From positions 496,001 to 560,000 of the forward strand of contig NZ_JAVDUW010000001.1 in the NCBI RefSeq assembly GCF_031456495.1: 64,000 nucleotides of DNA, in the 5' to 3' direction. Shown here in pieces: positions 54,852 through 62,697 of this stretch. The stretch comes from Pedococcus sp031456495. GTDB lineage: Bacteria; Actinomycetota; Actinomycetes; Actinomycetales; Dermatophilaceae. A program made the translations under genes and the position numbers. The notes under the pieces were generated by a model, which ran no database searches, was not told the origin of the DNA, and worked only from the letters and a program-made list of their open reading frames with translations. Every line of letters starts with the position of its first letter. Positions within the stretch are counted from its first letter, which is position 1.

Positions 54852-55153
54852 GATCCGGCCTCCCGGTGCCAAGGGCACCGCTCACCGGGGGCGGTGGTCC
54901 GTCGGCATGGGGTGCCGTCACGAGTTGTGGCGCCGCATGTGGCGATCCGGGCACGGATTTGGGCAGGCAGGCGTCCAACGCGCTCATGCGGTGCGCACTC
55001 GCGGCAGCAGCAGCCCAGGTCGTCATCGGGCCGATCTGTGACGAGCCAGTACGAGGTCGTGCCGTCGGTCTCAACGGCTTCGGCCATGGCGTATCCGTTG
55101 CCGAGGCCGACTTCGGCGTCGAACAGGGCGGCCGGACGGGATTGTGAGTTCAT
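54848..55153 (-). CDS. Cys/His-rich hypothetical protein (101 aa)
   Basis: 101 residues. LGCCCRECAPHERVGRLPAQIRARIATCGATTRDGTPCRRTTAPGERCPWH has two Cys/His clusters, the second (TRDGTPCRR...CPWH) resembling small zinc-binding motifs of mobile-element proteins. Overlaps its upstream neighbour by ATGA. Confidence 0.55.
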   Translation of the reverse strand: MNSQSRPAALFDAEVGLGNGYAMAEAVETDGTTSYWLVTDRPDDDLGCCCRECAPHERVGRLPAQIRARIATCGATTRDGTPCRRTTAPGERCPWHREAGS

Positions 55154-55722
55154 GAGGCGACCTCCTCGCCAGCAAGCTGGGCGCGCGCCTGCGCCAGGCT
55201 CTCGGGGGTCGATCTGGCTTTGTCCACAGCCGACCGCGAGCCCTGGTGACGCAGAGACCTTGGTGATGTGGGGTTCTGGGCTTGGGAGTGTTGAGAGTCT
55301 TGGTATTTGGCCCCAACGATTCCGGTCCGATCGCCAACGATCTGTTGGGAAGCGTCCAACGTTTCGTTGGCTTCTTTCCCAACGAAACGTTGGTTCAGGG
55401 TGAGCGCAAATTCGGCCCGCGTTCCGGGCCGCCCGCGCTTATGCACGGCCACAGCACCCTCCCTGCACAGTTCGAAAATTGCTCGACGCACGACCTCGGA
55501 ACACGAGTCCCGGAACTTCCGAGCGCACGGCGTGTCATCCGTGTCAGCGGGCCAATCCCGGCGTCCAAGGCCGATGAGGGCCAGCCGCTCCCATCCCCCG
55601 AAGTAGATCGGCGGGGCGCCGTCGTCCATCGCGCAGGACGCCATGACCATCAGCACCTTGTATTGGTTGCCGCTCAGGTGGCCCCAATCCCGTATGACCT
55701 GCCTCATGAGGGCGTCACCCAT
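55150..55722 (-). CDS. Winged-helix-like protein, possible replication/regulatory role (190 aa)
   Basis: 190 residues from the ATG at 55722. LMRQVIRDWGHLSGNQYKVLMVMASCAMDDGAPPIYFGGWERLALIGLGRRDW...SCSEVVRRAIFELCREGAVAVHKRGRPGTRAEFALTL has the helix, recognition helix and wing order of MarR/RepA-type winged helices used by replication initiators of actinobacterial elements. The C-terminus is low complexity. Confidence 0.55.
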   Translation of the reverse strand: MGDALMRQVIRDWGHLSGNQYKVLMVMASCAMDDGAPPIYFGGWERLALIGLGRRDWPADTDDTPCARKFRDSCSEVVRRAIFELCREGAVAVHKRGRPGTRAEFALTLNQRFVGKEANETLDASQQIVGDRTGIVGAKYQDSQHSQAQNPTSPRSLRHQGSRSAVDKARSTPESLAQARAQLAGEEVAS

Positions 55723-55761
55723 CGGACCGACCCCGGCGCGGCTGGCACACCTCGACGCAGC

Positions 55762-55950
55762 TCATGCGCCACCCCGGAGCACGGCCGCGATGCGGTCGCA
55801 CTGGTCCTGGGTGAGCGGTGGCGCCTCGGCCACGATCTTGGCGGCGTAGGCCTTGATTTGCTCCGTCGCCAGTTCGGAGGCCCACTTGCGACGCTCGGCC
55901 GCCGTCCTGGCATGAGCCTTGTGCGCCGCCGCTGTGTGAACCGCTGCCAC
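55762..55950 (-). CDS. Small VLRGGA protein, related to the element 1 LLRGGA protein
   Basis: 62 residues ending AKIVAEAPPLTQDQCDRIAAVLRGGA. The last 21 residues align without gaps to the element 1 protein at 37900-38142 (DAAPPLTAEQRDKLALLLRGGA). It is the first gene read from the right end of element 2. Function unknown. Confidence 0.65.
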   Translation of the reverse strand: MAAVHTAAAHKAHARTAAERRKWASELATEQIKAYAAKIVAEAPPLTQDQCDRIAAVLRGGA

Positions 55951-56060
55951 CGAGTCGCACCCTTCTCCGAGAACTCCCTAGTGCGGGGGGTCCCCGCATG
56001 GGGGTAGTGGAGCACTGGGACGGCACTGCACGCAACATGAGAATTGCGCCGAATCTGTTG

Positions 56061-56071
56061 GTGTTAAACAC
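56061..56071. promoter_or_regulatory. Small palindrome in the element 2 leader region
   Basis: GTGTT-A-AACAC is a perfect 11-bp palindrome in the AT-richer 282-base stretch (55951-56232) that precedes the minus-strand gene cluster and contains no convincing gene. It is a candidate operator for the element's regulator. Confidence 0.4.
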
Positions 56072-56190
56072 TTTTCGTCATACCAGCGTGCGACTCTTGA
56101 TGGAGCACCTCGGGGAGTCGCGCAGGGCCGAATCCGGAATCCCTTTGTGGCGGCACAACTTTGCTCCGCGAACTACTGTTCGACTCGCGG

Positions 56191-57057
56191 TCACGCAGGC
56201 CGCCGAGAATTCATGCGGCCCTCACGAACACTGACGATGATGCGCGAGGGCCGCATCCGCAGCGCCTCCTTGACGAGGCGCCGCAACGGGATCTCGCCGG
56301 TGCCCTCGAGACTCGGCTGGCGGCACTGCATCGACGCCACGTCGCGCAGGGGGATCTTGAGCTCGAACACCTCCTCGCACGTGACGACCCGCTCCCGCGG
56401 CGGGATGGCGGAGCTGAGGCAGTTCAGCAGCGTGGTCTTGCCCGCCTGGGTGCCGCCCGCGACGAGGACGTTGAGGCCAGCGGCGACGGCTGCACCGAGG
56501 AAGCGGGCGCACTGCGGGGTCAGCGTGCCGAGGCCCACGAGGTCGTCGAGGTGGCTGGCCCGCACGACGAACTTGCGGATGTTGACCGACCAGTGGCGGC
56601 GGGTGATGTCGGGGATCACGACGTGAAGCCGGGAGCCGTCGGGCAGCACCGCGTCGACGAACGGGCTCGACAGGTCGACCCGGCGCCCGCTCGTCTTGAG
56701 CATCCGCTCGACGAGGTCCTGGACGAGGTCGGGCGTGAGGATCGTGGTGGTCAGCTCGGCCACGCCGCCTCGCGCGATGAAGACCTTGGTGGGCTCGTTG
56801 ATCCAGATCTCCTCGACCTCGGGGTCGTCGAAGTACTGCTGCAGCGGGCCGTAGCCGGCGACGGCGTCCAGCACCGACTTGACCGCGTCCTCGACGTTCG
56901 CGAGGGAGGGCAGGCCGCCGTGCAGCGACCGCTCGTCGTAGTCGGCCACCGCCTCGCGCACGAGCCGGTCGAGCTCGCGCACGTCGCGCGCCGGGTCGAG
57001 ACCGGAGCGGCGGATCAGCTCACGGACCTCGGACTCGACGGTGGTCACGGCATCCAC
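56191..57057 (-). pseudogene. tadA: tadA, 5' part (interrupted by element 2)
   Basis: Starts at the GTG at 57057, six bases after GGAGGGGAG. CpaF/TadA secretion ATPase: GYGPLQQYFDDPEVEEIWINEPTKVFIARGG, then Walker A GGTQAGKTTLLN, EEVFEL and RMRPSRIIV. The core at 56233-56238 interrupts the Walker B box just before the GE, after which the frame reads 14 element codons (SVREGRMNSRRPA) to a stop. The truncated form lacks the catalytic Walker B Glu and the His box, so it cannot hydrolyse ATP normally. Rejoined length is 407 residues. Confidence 0.92.
56233..56238. other. attR core of element 2
   Basis: GACGAT core matching 47783-47788, preceded by the element arm (cctcacgaacact) and followed by tadA sequence GATGCGCGAGGG. 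Joining the cores gives the unbroken codons of RIIVGEVR. Confidence 0.8.
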
Positions 57058-57235
57058 CCGGGACTCCCCTCCCCTCCACCGTCCGGCTTCCCGCCAACCC
57101 CCTGGCGCGGGCCCCTCCTCGGACCTTCCGGACGTACGCCGCATGTTAGGGCGGATCGGCGCACACCGCCTCAGGTCATCCACAGGCGGTGGAGGAGCAC
57201 GAGGTCGTGGGCCGCGGCGGACCTAGCGTCGGCGC

Positions 57236-60200
57236 ATGCGCCTCCACCTCACCGTGTCGACCCAGGAGGGCGGTGGTGCGCCTGCCACGCACGAGCTCGA
57301 GGTCGAGGCGGCGGCCGGCTGCACCTCCGGCGAGCTCGCCCGGGCTCTGTCCTCGCACCTCGGCGTGGCCGCCGACACCCTGTGGAGCCGCGGTCGGCCG
57401 GTGCCGTCGGAGTCGCTCGTGGGAGTGGCGCCCCTCGTGGACGGCGCCGCCCTCACCCTCGGCGGCGCGTGGACGGGAGGCGGGCGCCGTCCGCACCCGC
57501 GCAGCCCGGTGCAGCTGTGCGTGGCGCACGGCCCCGACTCCGGCCGCACCCTCGAGCTCCACCCCGGCACCCACACCCTCGGCCGCTCGCGCGACGCCGA
57601 CATCTGCCTGCACGACCCGGGGCTGTCGCGGGTGCACGCCGAGGTGCACGTGTCCTCAGACGGCGTGCAGGTCGCCGACCTCGGGTCCACGAACGGCACC
57701 CGACTCGACGGCGAGCGACTCGGCGCGGGCCCGCGCGCCGCCCGGTCCGGGGCGCTCGTGACCGCAGGTTCCTCGGTGCTCCTGCTGGGTCCCGCCGTCG
57801 AGGTCCCTGCCGCGACCCGCCCCCGGATGGACGGCACCACCGCGGTGAACCGACGCCCGCGCGTGCTCGACCCAACCGTCCCCACCGCGATCGCCCTGCC
57901 GACCCCTCCCGACGCACCCGTGCGCGCCCGCGTCCCGTGGGTGGCGATGCTCCTGCCCATCCCGTTCGCCGCGGTCCTGGCCGCTTTCTTCGGGCCGATG
58001 ATGCTCGCCTTCGCCGTGATGGGCCCCGCCGTCATGGCGGGGACCGCCCTGGCCGATCGCTTCGGCGCGCGCCGCAGGTATGCCGAGGAGTCGGCCCAGC
58101 ACGCGCGCCGCCTCTCCGAGGCGATGGCCCGCGTGGACGGGACCGCCCGGCAGGAGGCCGCCGAGCTGCGACGAGCACATCCCGACCCGGCCGCGGTCCT
58201 CGCCACGGCATGCGGCCCGACCGCCCAGATCTGGGAGCGCCGCCGCCGCGACCGCGACGGCCTCCACGTCTCACTGGGGACGTGCGACCGGCCGTCCGGG
58301 ACCCGCATCATCCGGCCGCAGGGAGATCCCGGTCCCGACCACGTCGTCCTGTCGGGGGTCCCGTGCGTCCTGCCGTGGTCCTCGGTGGGCACGGCCGGCC
58401 TCTGCGGTGCGCGCGAGCACGTCCTCGGGCTGGCCCGGTCCGTCATCGGGCAGGTCGCGACGTGGCACTCGCCCGCAGACGTGCGGCTGGTGCTGCTCAC
58501 GGCCGAGGACCACGCCGGGGACTGGGAGTGGCTGGTGCGGCTCCCCCACCTGCGCGGCGACGACGGTGCGCTGCTCGACGGGGCCCTGGCGGTCGGGCCC
58601 GTGGAAGCCGCCGATGTCGTGTCGCGGCTCGGCGAGCTGGTGGCCGGGCGCTGGCATGACGGGCCGTCGTCGGGGGAGGGCCCGCCCGGTCCGTGGACGG
58701 TGCTCGTGGTCGACGGCGGTCCCGACCTGGCTCAGGTGCCCGGACTGGCCGAGGTCCTGACGGAGGGAACCGCGGCCGGCGTGGTGGCCCTGGTGCTGTC
58801 GCCCGAGCGCGGAGCCCTCCCGCCGGTCTGCGGTGCCGTCCTCGACCTCGCGCGCCCGGCCCTGCCCCGGCTCGAGCTTCCCGGCACCGCCCACGAGCAC
58901 CTCGTGGTGGACCGCGTGGGTGGGTGGTGGGCCGACAGGCTCAGCCGGGCGCTGGCTCCGCTGCGCGACGCGACCCCGGTCACCGGCGGCGCTTCCCTGC
59001 CCGAGCGCGTGTCCCTGACGACGGTGACGGGCACGGACACCTGGGACGCCGCGGCGCTGGCCGACCGCTGGGCAACGGCCCCCGCCGTCACCGCTGTACC
59101 CGTCGGAGCGGGCCCTGACGGTGCGCTCGTCCTGGACCTCGCAGCGGACGGCCCGCACGTGCTGGTCGGCGGGACCACCGGGGCCGGCAAGTCCGAGTTC
59201 CTCCGCACGCTGGTCGCCTCGCTGGCGGTGCACCACCGGCCCGACCGGCTGTCGCTCGTGCTGGTCGACTACAAGGGCGGAGCCGCGTTCCGCGAGTGCG
59301 CCGACCTGCCCCACGTGAGCGGGCTCGTCACCGACCTCGACGAGCACCTCGCCGACCGGGCGCTGGCCTCGCTGTCCGCCGAGCTGAAGCGGCGCGAACG
59401 CGTTCTGCACGCGGCGGGTGTCCCGGACTTCACGGCATACCAACGACATCCCGCGTCCGGCGCCCAGCCACTGGCGCGGCTCGTGGTGGTCGTCGACGAG
59501 TTCCGGGCCCTGGCCGACGAGCTGCCCGCGTTCGTCGACGGCATGGTGCGGTTCGCGGCGCTGGGCAGGTCGCTGGGCGTGCACGTGGTGCTGGCCACCC
59601 AGCGACCGGCCGGTGTCGTGACGGCCGACATCAAGGCCAACGTCAACCTGCGCATTGCGCTGCGGATGCGCGACGACGCCGAGTCCCAGGACGTCATCGG
59701 CACCGGCGACGCGGCACGGATCGCACCCACCGCCCCGGGTCGGGCGCTGTGCTCGGCGGGTGGTGCCACGCCGGTGCCGTTCCAGGCCGCCCACGTCGGG
59801 GGCCCGGCTCCCTCGCGACCGGCGAGCGGCGTCCGTGTCCGCGAGCTCCGGCTGGGCCGCCCGGTCGCCCCTGTCGGCGCCGCCGGCCCGGCAGCGCCCA
59901 CGGCCAAGGAGGTGGAGGGTCCGACCGAGCTCGAGGTCCTCGTCCGGGCAGCGCGAGGGGCTGCCGACCGGCTGGACGTGCCACCACCTCCCGCGGCCTG
60001 GTTGCCGCCACTGCCCGACCTGCTGCAGCCGCCGCCGAGACCAGAGGGGCTGGCGCGTACTGCGCTGGTGCTGGGCTTGTCCGACCGCCCGGGCAAGCAG
60101 GTGCAGGAGCCGTTCACCATCGACCTCTCCGCTCCCGGGCACTGGTCCTTCGTCGGCGCCGGCGGGAGTGGGCGCAGCACCGCCCTCCTCGCGCTCGCCG

Positions 60201-61492
60201 CGACGGCCACCGTCCAGCTCCCTCCGACGGACCTGCACCTGTATGCCGTGAGTGGCGGCTCCCTCGTGGCCGTGGAGGCCCTCCCGCACTGCGGCGTGCA
60301 CGTGTCGTGGGACGACCTGCCCCGTCTGCACCGCCTCGTCGAGCGGCTCGCCGAGTCGATGGCGGCGCGCCGGGCAGAGCTGGCGGCGAGCCCGTACCCG
60401 TCCCTGCCAGCGTGGCGCGCCGCGGCCCCGGTCGAAGCCCCGCCGCACATCCTCCTGCTGCTCGATGACTGGGACCTGCTCCAGGGCCGCGCCCACGAGG
60501 TGTCGGCCGGCGGCCTCACCGACCGCCTGCTGGCCCTGCTCCGCGAGGGCGACGGCCTCGGCCTCACGGCGGTCCTGACCGGCGGGCGCTCCCTGCTCGT
60601 CGGGCGGACCGCCACCGCTGCGCCCCACCGCGTCCTGCTCCGCCCGTCCGACCCCGCCGACGCCCTGCTGGTCGGACTGTCCCCCAAGGTGCTGCCGCGG
60701 CACCAGCCCCCGGGGCGAGGCGTCCTCGCCGACGGCACCGAGGTGCAGCTCGCGGCAGCCGAGCCAGTGCGGCCGGCCTGCGGGAGCGCCGGCACCCCGG
60801 CGCGTCGGCCGCTGCGCGTGGAGCCCCTCCCGACCCTGGTCACGGAGGACGACCTCGGGGCTGCCTCACCCGGCCCTGTCGCGCTCGGGCGTGGGGGCGA
60901 CGACGGTGGCGTCCTCTCCCTCGACCCCGCCGCCGACGGGCGCCGCTGGCTCGTCTGCGGAGCACCCCGCAGCGGGGTCTCCACCGCGCTGCGGCTCATC
61001 GCGGGCCGGGCCGTCGCGGCGGGACGCACGGTGGCGTTGCTCGGCCACGACCCCGTGGACACCGTGCCCGCCGGCGTCATCCCGTGCGACGTCCACGATC
61101 CCCGGGCCCTCGTCGAGCTCCGCCGGTCCACCCCCAACCTCGTCGTGGTGGTCGACGACGCCGAGACCCTCGTCGACACCCCAGTCGACCCCGTGGTTCG
61201 CGAGATCGCAGCCCTCGTGGAGCGCGACCGCGCCCTGCTCGTGTGCGGGGCGAACGCGACCGCCCTCACAGGCCAGTACCGCGGACCCGCCATCGAGGTC
61301 GCGAGGTACCGCACGGGCCTGCTCCTCGGCCGGTGCGGGACGCTCGAGGCCGACCTGCTCGGGGTCCGGGGACCCGATGGCGGCGCCGAGAGACCCGGGA
61401 GGGGGTTGCTCGTCTCCAGGGGGACCGCCACCCCCATCCAGGTGGCGCTCGCGGGTTCCACCCGGAACCAGCCGCCGGACCGTCGTGGATGA
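57236..61492 (+). CDS. FHA/FtsK-type secretion ATPase (EccC/EssC-like)
   Basis: 1418 residues. N-terminal ubiquitin-like part (1-90); FHA domain (near 95-170, LGRSRDADICLHDPGLSRVHAEV, GSTNGTRLDG); two TM helices (VPWVAMLLPIPFAAVLAAFFGPMMLAFAVMGPAVMAG, near 225-265); then three ATPase modules. Module 1 has an intact Walker A (GGTTGAGKSEFLR) and Walker B (RLVVVVDEFRAL); modules 2 and 3 have degenerate P-loops without Lys (GAGGSGRST; GAPRSGVST), as in EccC. It is divergent from tadA. No WXG100 partner is in the window. Confidence 0.88.
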   Translation: MRLHLTVSTQEGGGAPATHELEVEAAAGCTSGELARALSSHLGVAADTLWSRGRPVPSESLVGVAPLVDGAALTLGGAWTGGGRRPHPRSPVQLCVAHGPDSGRTLELHPGTHTLGRSRDADICLHDPGLSRVHAEVHVSSDGVQVADLGSTNGTRLDGERLGAGPRAARSGALVTAGSSVLLLGPAVEVPAATRPRMDGTTAVNRRPRVLDPTVPTAIALPTPPDAPVRARVPWVAMLLPIPFAAVLAAFFGPMMLAFAVMGPAVMAGTALADRFGARRRYAEESAQHARRLSEAMARVDGTARQEAAELRRAHPDPAAVLATACGPTAQIWERRRRDRDGLHVSLGTCDRPSGTRIIRPQGDPGPDHVVLSGVPCVLPWSSVGTAGLCGAREHVLGLARSVIGQVATWHSPADVRLVLLTAEDHAGDWEWLVRLPHLRGDDGALLDGALAVGPVEAADVVSRLGELVAGRWHDGPSSGEGPPGPWTVLVVDGGPDLAQVPGLAEVLTEGTAAGVVALVLSPERGALPPVCGAVLDLARPALPRLELPGTAHEHLVVDRVGGWWADRLSRALAPLRDATPVTGGASLPERVSLTTVTGTDTWDAAALADRWATAPAVTAVPVGAGPDGALVLDLAADGPHVLVGGTTGAGKSEFLRTLVASLAVHHRPDRLSLVLVDYKGGAAFRECADLPHVSGLVTDLDEHLADRALASLSAELKRRERVLHAAGVPDFTAYQRHPASGAQPLARLVVVVDEFRALADELPAFVDGMVRFAALGRSLGVHVVLATQRPAGVVTADIKANVNLRIALRMRDDAESQDVIGTGDAARIAPTAPGRALCSAGGATPVPFQAAHVGGPAPSRPASGVRVRELRLGRPVAPVGAAGPAAPTAKEVEGPTELEVLVRAARGAADRLDVPPPPAAWLPPLPDLLQPPPRPEGLARTALVLGLSDRPGKQVQEPFTIDLSAPGHWSFVGAGGSGRSTALLALAATATVQLPPTDLHLYAVSGGSLVAVEALPHCGVHVSWDDLPRLHRLVERLAESMAARRAELAASPYPSLPAWRAAAPVEAPPHILLLLDDWDLLQGRAHEVSAGGLTDRLLALLREGDGLGLTAVLTGGRSLLVGRTATAAPHRVLLRPSDPADALLVGLSPKVLPRHQPPGRGVLADGTEVQLAAAEPVRPACGSAGTPARRPLRVEPLPTLVTEDDLGAASPGPVALGRGGDDGGVLSLDPAADGRRWLVCGAPRSGVSTALRLIAGRAVAAGRTVALLGHDPVDTVPAGVIPCDVHDPRALVELRRSTPNLVVVVDDAETLVDTPVDPVVREIAALVERDRALLVCGANATALTGQYRGPAIEVARYRTGLLLGRCGTLEADLLGVRGPDGGAERPGRGLLVSRGTATPIQVALAGSTRNQPPDRRG

Positions 61493-61552
61493 TGTGCCGG
61501 GGGAACGGCCACCGGGGAGGGGGACGATGGGCGGCTTCGAGGACTTCGACGA

Positions 61553-61987
61553 CTACGCGGTGTCGGCCCTGTCCCCTGACCCGTCCGCGTCCGACGTGTC
61601 GGCACGGACTGCCGCGATGATGCCCAGGATGCCCACGACACCGAGGGCGAGGGCCCAGACGCCGCGACCCGCCTGGAACAGCGACCAGGCGACCGGCAGC
61701 AGGAGCACGTTCCACACGATCGTCGGGGTGTTGGGCCAGTTCGCCCCACGGAGCCAGGCCCGGCCCAGCACGCCGAGGAGGACGGCGAACACCGCGATGA
61801 GCACGATGGACATCACGACCCGCGTCGGGTCGTCCCCGGCACCCTGCACGAGCTCCCAGAGGTAGAAGGCGCAGAACCCCAGGAGCACCACCGCCTGCAG
61901 GCCACACAGCGCGGCCGCGAGCATGCGGAACGGGTCGCGCCGAGCGGGTGCAGTGGCGGGTGCGGCAGAAGGGGGGACGTCGCTCAC
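61553..61987 (-). CDS. Small integral membrane protein (144 aa)
   Basis: 144 residues from a GTG. Four TM helices: MLAAALCGLQAVVLLGFCAFYLW, VVMSIVLIAVFAVLLGVLGRAWL, PTIVWNVLLLPVAWSLFQAG, GVWALALGVVGILGIIAAVRA; Asp-rich C-terminus. No family is recognised. Convergent with the FtsK-type gene. Confidence 0.7.
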   Translation of the reverse strand: MSDVPPSAAPATAPARRDPFRMLAAALCGLQAVVLLGFCAFYLWELVQGAGDDPTRVVMSIVLIAVFAVLLGVLGRAWLRGANWPNTPTIVWNVLLLPVAWSLFQAGRGVWALALGVVGILGIIAAVRADTSDADGSGDRADTA

Positions 61988-62363
61988 GCGGCTCAGGCTA
62001 CGACCCGGGCCCCGGCCTTCTGGTGCCTTCGCACTACGCGAAAGGGTGCACCTGTCCGCGATGTGAGCAAAACCTCACCGTCACAAGCCGGTTACTTGCC
62101 GGCAACCCTCCACAAATGCCCCCACGTCTGTGAGGCTGGAACAGAAACGTGGGTGTTGCCGTTGGCACAGGTGCCCCTACACCACCACAATGGTCCCCGC
62201 ACGCGTTTCTGCCTGCGCCAAAATCGGACGGCAACACCTCCGGGCGAGGGCGAGCACGACCCCAGCACACCCCGCAACGAAGCGGCCGTGCCGTGTGGTC
62301 CGCACCCTGGGCCACGCGCCCCGGACCCGCTACACCCCCTGCATCACAAGGAGCACGATCTTC
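61988..62363. other. 376-base whiB1 upstream region
   Basis: No gene is seen. It contains short dyads (GCCGG..CCGGC at 62087-62103; CACGT..ACGTG at 62122-62150) and GGCACAGGTGCC. This is consistent with a long regulated promoter or leader of whiB1, but no -10/-35 pair can be assigned. Confidence 0.4.
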
Positions 62364-62612
62364 ATGGACTGGCGCGACCGCGCTGCCTGCCTCGACGAGG
62401 ACCCCGAGCTGTTCTTCCCGATCGGGAACACCGGCCCGGCCATCCTCCAGATCGAGGAGGCCAAGGCTGTCTGCCGTCGGTGTGAGGTCATCGACACCTG
62501 CCTGAAGTGGGCGCTGGAGTCCGGCCAGGACGCCGGCGTCTGGGGTGGCATGTCCGAGGACGAGCGTCGCGCCCTCAAGCGGCGGAACGCCCGCGCGCGC
62601 CGCGCCGGCTGA
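62364..62612 (+). CDS. whiB1: WhiB1-type transcriptional regulator (Fe-S cluster)
   Basis: 82 residues, ATG preceded by AAGGAG. MDWRDRAACLDEDPELFFPIG, then CRRCEVIDTCLKWAL give the four Cys ligands of the [4Fe-4S] cluster, and GVWGGMSEDERRALKRRNARARR the Wbl signature turn and basic tail. Best match among Wbl subfamilies is WhiB1, an essential regulator binding the SigA subunit of RNA polymerase and sensing nitric oxide. Confidence 0.93.
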   Translation: MDWRDRAACLDEDPELFFPIGNTGPAILQIEEAKAVCRRCEVIDTCLKWALESGQDAGVWGGMSEDERRALKRRNARARRAG

Positions 62613-62697
62613 GTCCCGCCCGCTCGATCCCGTCGCGGGCCACGGCAGCTTGGCCCCACCCGCGTCGACGTCAGGCAGCCGCCTGACCGTTGACCGC

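Larger units (their letters stand above)
47789..56238. mobile_element. Element 2: 8.45-kb serine-integrase island inserted in tadA
   Basis: Bounded by the GACGAT direct repeat; removal restores the TadA Walker B region RIIVGEVR exactly. A large serine recombinase lies at the left end on the plus strand; most other genes read minus from the right end. Cargo includes a Cap12-type TIR protein, lipoprotein, small serine recombinase, membrane protein, HTH/coiled-coil genes and a small VLRGGA protein. No structural phage or conjugation genes are visible. Its integrase, att core and gene set differ from element 1, so the two entered independently. Confidence 0.9.

Noticed and set aside
36076..56238. 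One single large prophage
   Set aside because: tadB and parts of tadA and tadC lie between the two elements, and no capsid, portal, tail or large terminase genes are present.
45623..57057. tadA and tadC as frameshift or decay pseudogenes
   Set aside because: Their missing ends are present, undamaged and in frame at the far side of each element.
58271..60703. An 810-codon frame opposite the FtsK-type ATPase
   Set aside because: Antisense shadow with no recognisable motif.
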